This document shows positions 33,218 through 40,401 of a stretch of 58,897 bases of DNA, one piece after another. The notes beneath the pieces were generated by a model, which did not search any database, had not been told where the DNA came from, and worked only from the letters and a program-made list of their open reading frames with translations. The stretch is from the NCBI GenBank assembly GCA_024685775.1, contig JAIKVL010000026.1:1-58897 (forward strand). Direction: 5' to 3'. The DNA comes from Clostridia bacterium (lineage in GTDB: Bacteria > Bacillota > Clostridia > Christensenellales > CAG-1252). A program made the position numbers and the translations under genes. The number at the start of each line of letters is the position of its first letter. Position 1 is the first letter of the stretch.

Positions 33218-35842
33218 TCAGTTTCTGAGATCCGACGCCGCGAAGCTCGCAAACGTGAGAAGCGGAAGCCCGGGAGCGACGGAAGTAAAGAGAGTCAAAA
33301 GATTGGTCACGTCGAGCTCTTTACCGACGTAAGAGAGGACGACGATCGCCGCGTAGAACAAGGTCATCGCGGTCAAAAGCGCCCAAGTAAGCCAGCCGTT
33401 TACGCCGCGCGAGGTCGAACCGTTATGGATGCCGATCAGGGTAAAGAGCAAGCTGACGCCCCAAACGCCGAGGATCGCGTAGCGCATGATCGTCGCGGTG
33501 ATCGTGATCTTCATCACGCCGGGGAGGACGAGGATCGCCGCGTAACCTGCGACGAGGATCGCCATATAGATGATCGGAAGGACCGCGGTTCCCGCCGTCG
33601 TCCCGAATTCGGAAGAACCGGACGAGAGCGAGACGGCGAACGCGATCGCCGCGAGAAGCAGCAGACCGTACACGCCGTAATCGACGTACTTACCGTACTC
33701 CGCAAGGATCTCCGGGAGCTTTTCGATCGTAATGAAATAAGGCGTGCCGCCGTGCATCGACCAGAGGGTGTAGAAGCAGAAGACCGCGTCCGCGAGAAGG
33801 ACGAACAGGAATCCGAGTTTGCCCTTCTTCCCGGTCAAGCCGAGAATCGAGATCAAGGCGACCGCGCCGCAGAAACCGATCGTCGCGTATTGCAGGAAGT
33901 AGTCGCCGCCGATCAAGGGTAACTTGTCGATAAAAACGGAAAGCCACGTCTTCGGGAGTTGACCGAGAAGCGAGGGCGCGCCTGCGATCAAGTCCGCGGT
34001 GATCTTGCCTTCCGCCATGACGGCGAGACCGTAATCCGCCCAATGCGTGATGAAGAGACCGTATGCGAGATAGATCAAAACACCCGCGATGGACAAAAGC
34101 ATCAAAAGAAATGCGATCGGTTTTTTGTAGATTCCCATAGTTTTCCCTCCTGCCGGTGCGGCTTTCTGCTCGCGCTCGGCTTTATTCTGTTTTTTGCCGT
34201 TCTCCATTCCCGGAGCAACGTAACGGATCGCTTTCTTTGCGCCCGCCGACTTCGGAGCCACGTATCTTCTGGTTCCGAGATCGGAAAGGCTTGCGGCGAA
34301 CGCCATATCTTCATCGGTATAAGCGGGGGTTTCCTGCGCCGCCGCCTCTTCTTCGGCTTTCTTCGCGGCTTTTTCCCTCGCGCGTCTTTCTTTTCTCGTT
34401 TCTTCGACCTCGGGCTCGGCTTCTTGCTTCACCTCTTCCGAAGCAGACTCCGCGGGCGCGGGTTCTTCGACCTCGGGCGATTCGATTTCGAGCGTGGATT
34501 CGGGCTCCGCGACCTCGGGCTCCGCCGTTTCGGGTTCGGCAACCTCGGGTTCCGCGACCTCGGGTTCGACCGACGCGGATTCTTCGGTTTCGGGTTCCGC
34601 GATTTCGGGAACGTCAAGTTCCGCTTCTTCCGCAGCGGTTTCTTCCGCAACGGACTCTTCGACGGGAGCCTCTTCCGCAGCGGTTTCTTCAACGGCGCTT
34701 TCTTCCGCGGAGTCGGGCGTCAGGAACGCGGGCGTTTCGTCGTCGAAAAGCGCGGCGTCTTCGTCCGAGACTTCGCTTTCTTCATTTTCCGCCGCCTCTT
34801 CCGCGGGAGCGGTTTCGGGCGCGGCGTCCGAGATCAGATCGGGAGAAATATCGTCAAACGAAGAACCGTCGTCTTCCAAAGCGACCTCTCCTTTTTTCGA
34901 AAGGTCCTCTTCTTCCTCGGGTTCATCGTCTTCCTCTTCGGATTCTTCTTTTTCGGCGGGAACGTCGTCGTCCATCGCGATCGAGCTGTACACCATCGTC
35001 TCGTCCGAAGCGGGCGCGGGAGCTTCTTCTTCGGGGACTTCGTCCGAAATCAAATCGGAAGTCTCTTCGGCGGATTGCTCTTCGACGGGAGTCTCTTCGG
35101 CGGGAATTTCGCCGACGATCGCGTCGGGAATATCCGCGAGTAAGGATTCGTCGAAATCATCCGCAGACTCTTCCGCGGGCGTTTCTTCAACAGGCGCTTC
35201 CTCAACGGGCGTTTCCGCTTCGGATTCCGCCGCTTCTTCCGCGGGAATCTCTTCCGATGCGGGTGTTTCTTCGGTCGCTTCGATCGGTTCGGCTTCCTCG
35301 GCGGGGGCTTCTTCCGCTTTTTCTTCCTCGGGGAAAGTCTCGTCCATCATCGCGAGTTCTTCGTCCGAAATTTCGTTCGCCGCGTTCAAAGCTTCTTGCT
35401 TCAACGCGTCTTCACCGAATTCGCTTTCCTCTTCGTCCGCTGCGGGCGTTTCTTTTTCTTCCTTCGCTTTCTCGGCGGCGAGCGCTTCTTCTTTCGCTTT
35501 TTCTTCCGCAGCCTTTTGCTCCGCGAGCGCTTTTTCTTCCGCGGCTTTCTTTTCGGCAAGCGCCTTTTCTTCGGCTGCCTTTTCCGCGGCAAGAGCTTCT
35601 TCCTTCGCCTTTTCTTCGGCGATCAAACGCTCTTTTTCCGCTTCCTCTTCGGCGGCGATCCTCTCTTTTTCTTTCTCTTCGGCGGCTTTGATCCTCGCCT
35701 TTTCCTCAGCTTTTACCTCCGAGACCGATTTCGCGCTCTTCTTCAAAAGAGCGTTGCAATACGGGCAACGAAGTTCCGGCTGATCGAGATCGATAACGAT
35801 GGTTTCTTTACATTGCGGGCACTTGCCTCTTCCGGATCTCAT
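33218..35842 (-). CDS. Large acidic zinc-ribbon membrane protein
   Basis: 874 aa in three parts. Residues 1-40 are a zinc ribbon (GKCPQCKETIVID...LRCPYCNALL). Residues 40-530 are low-complexity: first a Lys/Glu/Ala coiled-coil-like stretch (EEKAKEEALAAEKA), then a long Glu/Pro/Ala/Val run with PEVAEPE-like and EETPVEE-like repeats. From about 590 there are six or so membrane segments with short loops. The composition suggests an extended cytoplasmic acidic arm linking a zinc knuckle to a membrane domain. No family is recognised. SD AAAGGAGGAGAA. It starts the run that leads to the HD, amidohydrolase and serS genes. The low-complexity part produces long false ORFs in other frames. Confidence 0.65.
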   Translation of the reverse strand: MRSGRGKCPQCKETIVIDLDQPELRCPYCNALLKKSAKSVSEVKAEEKARIKAAEEKEKERIAAEEEAEKERLIAEEKAKEEALAAEKAAEEKALAEKKAAEEKALAEQKAAEEKAKEEALAAEKAKEEKETPAADEEESEFGEDALKQEALNAANEISDEELAMMDETFPEEEKAEEAPAEEAEPIEATEETPASEEIPAEEAAESEAETPVEEAPVEETPAEESADDFDESLLADIPDAIVGEIPAEETPVEEQSAEETSDLISDEVPEEEAPAPASDETMVYSSIAMDDDVPAEKEESEEEDDEPEEEEDLSKKGEVALEDDGSSFDDISPDLISDAAPETAPAEEAAENEESEVSDEDAALFDDETPAFLTPDSAEESAVEETAAEEAPVEESVAEETAAEEAELDVPEIAEPETEESASVEPEVAEPEVAEPETAEPEVAEPESTLEIESPEVEEPAPAESASEEVKQEAEPEVEETRKERRAREKAAKKAEEEAAAQETPAYTDEDMAFAASLSDLGTRRYVAPKSAGAKKAIRYVAPGMENGKKQNKAEREQKAAPAGGKTMGIYKKPIAFLLMLLSIAGVLIYLAYGLFITHWADYGLAVMAEGKITADLIAGAPSLLGQLPKTWLSVFIDKLPLIGGDYFLQYATIGFCGAVALISILGLTGKKGKLGFLFVLLADAVFCFYTLWSMHGGTPYFITIEKLPEILAEYGKYVDYGVYGLLLLAAIAFAVSLSSGSSEFGTTAGTAVLPIIYMAILVAGYAAILVLPGVMKITITATIMRYAILGVWGVSLLFTLIGIHNGSTSRGVNGWLTWALLTAMTLFYAAIVVLSYVGKELDVTNLLTLFTSVAPGLPLLTFASFAASDLRN

Positions 35843-36046
35843 TTCTCCTCCTTTATTATCGCGCTTTCCGCGCGCGCACCGAGCGCGGTCGCACGCTATC
35901 TACGATAAAATTAATATACTACATAATATCGGAGAAACGCAAGCGATAATGACCGATTTGTCGAGAAGGAAAGATTTACCGCGAAACGCGAGCCGCGAGA
36001 CGCCGCGAAAAGCCTTTCGAGCGGCGCGTTTCTCCGAAAAAAGGCA

Positions 36047-36075
36047 TTGCATTTCCTTTTCGCTTGCGGTATAAT
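36047..36075 (+). promoter_or_regulatory. Promoter of the TrpR-like gene
   Basis: TTGCAT (36047-36052), 17-base spacer, TATAAT (36070-36075). Fifty bases of leader precede the ATG at 36126. Confidence 0.75.
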
Positions 36076-36125
36076 GATTTCGACGCTTTAACGCATTATA
36101 GTGCGAAACAAAGCGCGGAGGGCGT

Positions 36126-36419
36126 ATGACGCAGGAAGAAAGAAAAGAAGAACTCAAACGGGAGCTTTGCGAGGTTTTCGCCGAGATCGACAATGCGGAC
36201 GATTTCGCGCGGCTCCTCGAAGACCTTTGCACCTATAACGAGTACGAGCAGCTCGCGCAGAGGCTTTACGCGGCGAAGCTGTTTCTCCAAGGCGGGACGT
36301 ACAGCAAGATCAACGAAGAGACGAGCGTCTCTTCCGCGACGCTCAGCCGCATTTCCCGCTGCATCCGACACGGAAGCGGCGGCTACGGGGAAGTCCTGAA
36401 AAAGCTCATCGAAAAATAA
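36126..36419 (+). CDS. TrpR-like YerC/YecD family DNA-binding protein
   Basis: 97 aa, all-helical. It matches the YerC/YecD group of Trp-repressor-like proteins: an N-terminal helix (FAEIDNADDFARLLEDLCT), a LAQRLYAAKLFLQGGTYSKI block, and the helix-turn-helix with ETSVSSATLSRISRCI. The family consists of small transcription regulators whose effector is mostly unknown. GGAGG lies seven bases ahead of the ATG. It is monocistronic, closed by a terminator at 36429-36449. Confidence 0.88.
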   Translation: MTQEERKEELKRELCEVFAEIDNADDFARLLEDLCTYNEYEQLAQRLYAAKLFLQGGTYSKINEETSVSSATLSRISRCIRHGSGGYGEVLKKLIEK

Positions 36420-36428
36420 GCAAAAAAT

Positions 36429-36449
36429 CCCCGAGGTTCGGGGGTTTTT
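36429..36449 (+). terminator. Terminator of the TrpR-like gene
   Basis: CCCCGA/TCGGGG with a short loop followed by five T. Confidence 0.8.
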
Positions 36450-36505
36450 CTTTCGGATCGGGCGGGGAAACCCGTTCGAACGATCAAAAAAATCGGAGGT
36501 GTTTT

Positions 36506-36949
36506 ATGATTAAAGACAATTTGACCTACGCTTCTCTTTACGAAGGCGTGAATCCCTTATTTCCCGCCGCGTTCGCCTTTTTGAAAGAGGCGATGAAAGA
36601 GAAAAAGGAAGTCGGGCGTTACGAGCTCGAAGGCGGCGCGTTCGCCCTCGTCCAGAGCTATGATTCGAAGAGCGCGGAAAATTGCAAGATCGAAGCGCAT
36701 AAAAAGTTTATCGACATTCAATGCGTCCTGAAAGGCAAAGAGCTGTTCGGCGTGGCGGATCTTTCGACGCAGACGATGGTCGAAGACAAATTCGCGGAAA
36801 AGGACGTCGCGTTTTATAAAGGCGAAGTCGACCTTTTGACCCTGACGGACGGGGATTTCGTGATCGTCTTCCCCGAGGACGCGCATCGCCCGCAACAAGG
36901 CGACGGAAGCCGCGTCGAAAAAGTCGTCGTCAAAGTCCCCGTGGCGTAA
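36506..36949 (+). CDS. YhcH/YjgK/YiaL family protein
   Basis: 147 aa cupin-like protein. The metal-binding part is visible in HKKFIDIQCVLKGKE, then YKGEVDLLTLTDGDFVIVFPEDAHRPQQGDG, with a Glu/His set like that of EbgC and YhcH. Members are linked to sialic-acid and beta-galactoside metabolism, possibly as anomerases. The start at 36506 follows CGGAGGTG. Its stop codon abuts the stop of mutY on the other strand. A link with the sialate esterase-like gene at 493 is possible but the genes are far apart. Confidence 0.88.
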   Translation: MIKDNLTYASLYEGVNPLFPAAFAFLKEAMKEKKEVGRYELEGGAFALVQSYDSKSAENCKIEAHKKFIDIQCVLKGKELFGVADLSTQTMVEDKFAEKDVAFYKGEVDLLTLTDGDFVIVFPEDAHRPQQGDGSRVEKVVVKVPVA

Positions 36950-38005
36950 TCACAAAAACCGCAGAAATTTACGGAAAGCCGCGGAGATCGGGTAGTTCCC
37001 ACCGGAACCCGGAAAGGGATGTTTTTCGTCGAGACCGTCGATCGGGACGAAAGAGATCCCTTTTTCTTTTATTTTCGTCGGAGCGTCGAGGACGGCTTCG
37101 AACCCGCGCATCTCCCAAATCATATGAGTAAAAACGTGGGAAATCGGCGGGAGTTCCCGACAAGGCGCGCCGATCTTCTTCTCCGCTTCTTCCTTCGATA
37201 AAACGCCTTCGACGTAGGGAAACTCATAAAGTCCCGCGAGGAGCCTCGCCCCCTCGCGATAGCGGACGGCGACGGCGTCTCCGACGCGAATCAAAAAGAC
37301 GGTGATCGCCTCTCTTCTTTTCTCCCTTTTTGCGGATTTTACGGGAAATTTGTCTTGCGTTTTATTGCGATACGCGGCACAGTTTTCTTTGACGGGGCAC
37401 TCCTCGCATTTCGGCGCGCCCGGCAAGCAGATCAAAGCGCCGAGCTCAAAAAACGACTGCGTAAAAGAAGACGTTTTCCCCTCTTCCATATACAGTTGCA
37501 AGATATCTTCGACCGTCGCGCGAACCGTCGATTTGGAGACGTCGGACGCATTCTCCATCAGTCGGGCGTACACGCGTAAAACGTTCCCATCCACGGCGGG
37601 TTCTTTTTCTCCGAACGCGATCGAAAGGATCGCTCCGACCGTGTAATCCCCGATCCCGGGCAAAAGGGAAAGTTCCTTTTTATTTCGCGGCAATTCCCCG
37701 CCGTATCGCTCCGCAACGATCTTCGCCGCCGCGTGAAGATTGCGCGCCCGCGTATAATATCCGAGCCCTTCCCACGCTTTCAAAACCAAGTCTTCGCTCG
37801 CCGAAGCAAGATCGGAAACCGTCGGAAAAAGGGTCATCCAACGCTCGTAATACGGGATGACGGCGGCGACGCGCGTCTGTTGGAGCATAATTTCCGAGAT
37901 CCAAACCGCATAGGGAGAGGGATCTCTGCGCCAAGGGAGATCGCGTTTGTTCGCTTCGTACCAAGTTATGAGTTTCTTTACCGTTTCTTTCATTACTTCG
38001 TTCAT
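36950..38005 (-). CDS. mutY: A/G-specific adenine DNA glycosylase MutY
   Basis: 351 aa base-excision-repair enzyme that removes A opposite 8-oxo-G. Catalytic Glu in VWISEIMLQQTRV, helix-hairpin-helix LPGIGDYTVGAI, catalytic Asp in EPAVDGNVLRV. The four Cys of the [4Fe-4S] cluster are in CLPGAPKCEECPVKENC. The C-terminal third is the Nudix-like domain that recognises 8-oxo-G. I choose the ATG at 38005, six bases after a TATAAT box; the next in-frame ATG is at 37993. No SD is seen, which fits a leaderless transcript. Confidence 0.93.
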   Translation of the reverse strand: MNEVMKETVKKLITWYEANKRDLPWRRDPSPYAVWISEIMLQQTRVAAVIPYYERWMTLFPTVSDLASASEDLVLKAWEGLGYYTRARNLHAAAKIVAERYGGELPRNKKELSLLPGIGDYTVGAILSIAFGEKEPAVDGNVLRVYARLMENASDVSKSTVRATVEDILQLYMEEGKTSSFTQSFFELGALICLPGAPKCEECPVKENCAAYRNKTQDKFPVKSAKREKRREAITVFLIRVGDAVAVRYREGARLLAGLYEFPYVEGVLSKEEAEKKIGAPCRELPPISHVFTHMIWEMRGFEAVLDAPTKIKEKGISFVPIDGLDEKHPFPGSGGNYPISAAFRKFLRFL

Positions 38006-38011
38006 ATCGGT

Positions 38012-38040
38012 ATTATACAAAAATTCCGACGCTCGGTAAA
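38012..38040 (-). promoter_or_regulatory. Promoter touching the mutY start codon
   Basis: Minus strand: TTTACC (38040-38035), 17-base spacer, TATAAT (38017-38012), then six bases to the ATG at 38005. Confidence 0.55.
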
Positions 38041-38104
38041 GAGGAAGCCGACTTTTTATTCGATTCGTATCGTTTTACGCCGAGAAAAAAGAAAAAACTA
38101 TGCG

Positions 38105-38764
38105 TTACTTTTTCGGCCAGATAAAGTTGGATTTCAAAATTTCGCCGTTATCGACGAGGACGTCCTCCCCCGTCATGCTCTTGTTGACCACGGTCAGGAA
38201 GTACGCCCATTCCGCGATCTCTTCGGGATCCGCCCACTTTCCGAGCAGGCTTTCCGCGTAGACCGCCGCCCGCAAGGCGTCGTCTTCCAAAACGGGGGCG
38301 TTCGAAGCCGTTACGACGCCGCCCGGAGAAAGCGTGTTGCAGGTCGCGCCGAACCGCGCGAGACGAAGCGCGACGTTTTTGGTATAGCCGACGACGCCCG
38401 CTTTACTCGCGACGTACAAGGGAAATTCCGCGCCGTTTCGCGCGCTCGCCGAAGCGATATTCAAGACGGAGCGGATCGCGGGCTGAAACGCGTAGGTTTC
38501 AACCGTGTTGACGACGCCTTTCAAGTTGACGTCGATCGCGTCTTCTTCGGGGAGTTGGATGCCTGCCGCCGTGATCAGGACGTTTACGTCGTCGATGGCG
38601 GGGAGTTTGCCGCGAACGTCCGCTTGCAGATGCGTATAACGCGGATGAGAAAAATGCGCGGGAGCGTCAACGTCGATCCCGACGACGTTCCAGTTTTGCT
38701 TCAAGAATTTTACGGCGATCGCCATCCCGATCCCACCGTTTGCGCCCGTTAAAACAAGTTTCAT
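38105..38764 (-). CDS. Short-chain dehydrogenase/reductase
   Basis: 219 aa. Start at 38764 (MKLVLTGANGGIGMAIA), overlapping the stop of the transporter gene (ATGA). The nucleotide-binding glycine motif is clear, along with VLITAAGIQ, LNIASASARNG (Ser), YVASKAGVVGYTKN (Tyr, Lys) and LSPGGVVT. The C-terminus ends VDNGEILKSNFIWPKK. Its position in an operon with a preQ1-controlled queuosine-precursor transporter is noteworthy, but the family is broad and no queuosine-related role can be claimed from sequence. Confidence 0.82.
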   Translation of the reverse strand: MKLVLTGANGGIGMAIAVKFLKQNWNVVGIDVDAPAHFSHPRYTHLQADVRGKLPAIDDVNVLITAAGIQLPEEDAIDVNLKGVVNTVETYAFQPAIRSVLNIASASARNGAEFPLYVASKAGVVGYTKNVALRLARFGATCNTLSPGGVVTASNAPVLEDDALRAAVYAESLLGKWADPEEIAEWAYFLTVVNKSMTGEDVLVDNGEILKSNFIWPKK

Positions 38765-39519
38765 TTTACCTCCGCTTTCGAAGCCTTGCGCTCCGCAATG
38801 TAATCGAGATACTCCTTGCCGACGTTCTCTTTTTCCATTCGAAGCATCGCGCGGTAGCCGATCGGCGAGAAGACGACCTCGAACAAAAGCTCCGCGAGCG
38901 CGCCCGTTACCGCGCACATCACGCATTGGAGCGGCGTCCAACCGAAGAAGTTATAGCTGACGATGAACGCGAAGATCAAGTTGTCCGCGAACTGCGCAAG
39001 GAAAGTCGACGCATAGGAACTGATCGAAAACGCGGCGAAGTTGTTTTTGCCGATTTTTTTCGTTATGAACGCGTTCAAAAAGTTGTTTGCGACGGCGGAA
39101 GCGGCGAACGCGACCGAACTGCCGAAGATGACGTACCACGCGGAGCGGAACGTCCCGTCCAGCGCGCCGTTGATGACGCCCTCCGAACCTTCGACGTAAC
39201 TCATCGACCAAGTCCCCGGAATGAAGGACGCCAAGATATAAAAAGCGGAGAAGACGAGATTGATGCAAAGAGCGACGAAAGCGAGCTCGTTTGCCGCGCG
39301 CGGACCGTATCTTTTGGTCACGATATCCATCAAAAGGAACGCGAGCCAAGAAAGGATCACGCCGCAATCCAAAGCAAGCCAACTCAAATTGAGGTCGATG
39401 CTTTTATTCGCAAGCAGATTCATCGAAACGACCGACGTTACGAAGAGCGCGGTGATGAGAGACGGCAAGCTGCGGAGTAAGAGTTTGATTTCGTAAAAAA
39501 GGTTTTTGATAATCGTCAC
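38761..39519 (-). CDS. Queuosine precursor transporter (YhhQ/VUT family)
   Basis: 252 aa with about six membrane segments. The family pattern is present: TSVVSMNLLANKSIDL near 30, ALDCGVILSWLAFLLMDIVT, YGPRAANELAFVAL, and a late FADNLIFAFIV. Members import queuine, preQ0 or preQ1. Start is GTG at 39519, eight bases after AAGGAGG. That SD lies in a preQ1-I riboswitch (39527-39575), which supports the assignment and predicts repression when preQ1 is plentiful. Confidence 0.9.
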   Translation of the reverse strand: MTIIKNLFYEIKLLLRSLPSLITALFVTSVVSMNLLANKSIDLNLSWLALDCGVILSWLAFLLMDIVTKRYGPRAANELAFVALCINLVFSAFYILASFIPGTWSMSYVEGSEGVINGALDGTFRSAWYVIFGSSVAFAASAVANNFLNAFITKKIGKNNFAAFSISSYASTFLAQFADNLIFAFIVSYNFFGWTPLQCVMCAVTGALAELLFEVVFSPIGYRAMLRMEKENVGKEYLDYIAERKASKAEVK

Positions 39520-39526
39520 GATCGTG

Positions 39527-39575
39527 ACCTCCTTGTTTTTTATTCGGAAGATGGTTAAGCAAGGAACATCTCCTA
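39527..39575 (-). ncRNA. preQ1-I riboswitch (translational type)
   Basis: Minus strand: stem AGATG (39571-39567) pairs with CATCT (39553-39549). Its 13-base loop begins with TTCCTTG, and the A-rich tail AATAAAAAACAAGG follows. Loop CCTTG pairs with tail CAAGG to make the pseudoknot, and that tail overlaps the SD AAGGAGG of the transporter gene. This is the H-type pseudoknot arrangement of class I preQ1 riboswitches. Confidence 0.85.
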
Positions 39576-39683
39576 TGGTTCGCGGAAACCCGCGATTTCC
39601 TCACCATTATAGCAATTGCCCGCGGAAAAGTCCAACGAAAAAAAGCGAATTTTTCTCCCATAAAGAAAAAATCGAAAAAACGC

Positions 39684-39712
39684 TTGCAAACGCCGCCGTA
39701 ATGCTCTATAAT
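39684..39712 (+). promoter_or_regulatory. Promoter of tRNA-Ala
   Basis: TTGCAA (39684-39689), 17-base spacer, TATAAT (39707-39712), 12 bases before the tRNA. Confidence 0.8.
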
Positions 39713-39724
39713 ACAAAAGTGCTT

Positions 39725-39800
39725 GGGGATATGGCTCAGTTGGTAGAGCGATACGTTCGCATCGTATAGGTCAGGGGTTCGAATCCCCTTATCTCCACCA
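39725..39800 (+). tRNA. tRNA-Ala(CGC)
   Basis: Acceptor GGGGATA pairs with TATCTCC. D arm GCTC/GAGC, anticodon stem ATACG/CGTAT with loop TTCGCAT (anticodon CGC), T loop TTCGAAT. CCA is encoded at 39798-39800. Confidence 0.92.
39781..39800 (+). repeat. 20-base repeat, copy 1 (3' end of tRNA-Ala)
   Basis: GAATCCCCTTATCTCCACCA, the 3' end of the tRNA, recurs exactly at 39997-40016 and 40187-40206. Confidence 0.9.
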
Positions 39801-39805
39801 AAATG

Positions 39806-39832
39806 CCGCGGCAGTTCGCCGCGGTTTTTTTT
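39806..39832 (+). terminator. tRNA-Ala terminator
   Basis: CCGCGGC and GCCGCGG arms with a five-base loop, then eight T. Confidence 0.85.
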
Positions 39833-39996
39833 GTTCACTTGGGGATTCCGCACTTTGCTCTCAAAGTGCGCGCCTTCGGCGCAAACCCCTGCGGGCTGAC
39901 GCTCGCACCTGCCTTTAACCGCTTTTCGATAAAATCCCCTTGCTTCCTTGCTTTCCTTCGCCTTTTCGCTCGCTATTCCGTCGCTTCGCTCCTCGC

Positions 39997-40016
39997 GAAT
40001 CCCCTTATCTCCACCA
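39997..40016 (+). repeat. 20-base repeat, copy 2
   Basis: Exact copy of the tRNA-Ala 3' end including CCA, without the rest of the tRNA. A likely attachment-site remnant. Confidence 0.85.
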
Positions 40017-40021
40017 AGCAA

Positions 40022-40046
40022 ACTCAGTCGAATTTTCGACTGAGTT
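40022..40046 (+). terminator. Terminator after repeat copy 2
   Basis: ACTCAGTCGAA and TTCGACTGAGT arms with a minimal loop, then T run. Confidence 0.8.
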
Positions 40047-40186
40047 TTTTTTACACTTAACAAGGGGATGAGAACCGAGAGCGTTAAAAAATCGGCAAGT
40101 GATTTTTGCCGATTTTAGCGACTGACCGAAGCGCAGAACAAGGCATTACTTAAACAAAACGATTTGCCTTGCGAAGCGCAAGAGGA

Positions 40187-40206
40187 GAATCCCCTTATCT
40201 CCACCA
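40187..40206 (+). repeat. 20-base repeat, copy 3
   Basis: Third exact copy of the tRNA-Ala 3' end. The AT-rich foreign gene begins to its right. Confidence 0.85.
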
Positions 40207-40401
40207 AGATAGGTTCAAAGTAAAAACTTTGGACTTTTTGTACTCAAATGAGAGATAAGATTGCCATAAAGTGAGAGATGATTCACCACGATATAAAAAG
40301 CAAACTCATTCCAAAAGCGGCATAGCGAACAACGGCGCACGCTTTAACTTGTTTTAATAAAATCACTCCAAACTGCCAATTGAGATTTAAGAGAGGGATC
40401 A

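Larger units (their letters stand above)
39801..40401. other. Intergenic junction region with tRNA 3'-end repeats
   Basis: No gene seen. It contains the tRNA terminator, GC-rich palindromic stretches near 39840-39960, two further tRNA 3'-end copies, and a second hairpin with T run (40022-40046). Confidence 0.5.

Noticed and set aside
34156..35691. Long Arg/Pro/Leu-rich frames on the plus strand across 34.1-35.7 kb
   Set aside because: They are antisense readings of the Glu/Ala-rich repeats in the zinc-ribbon membrane protein, with no start signal and implausible composition.
34400..35750. Possible CRISPR or tandem-repeat array in the repetitive 34.4-35.7 kb stretch
   Set aside because: Repeats are short, imperfect and codon-sized inside an ORF, with no regular repeat-spacer pattern. 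No CRISPR array was seen anywhere in the window.
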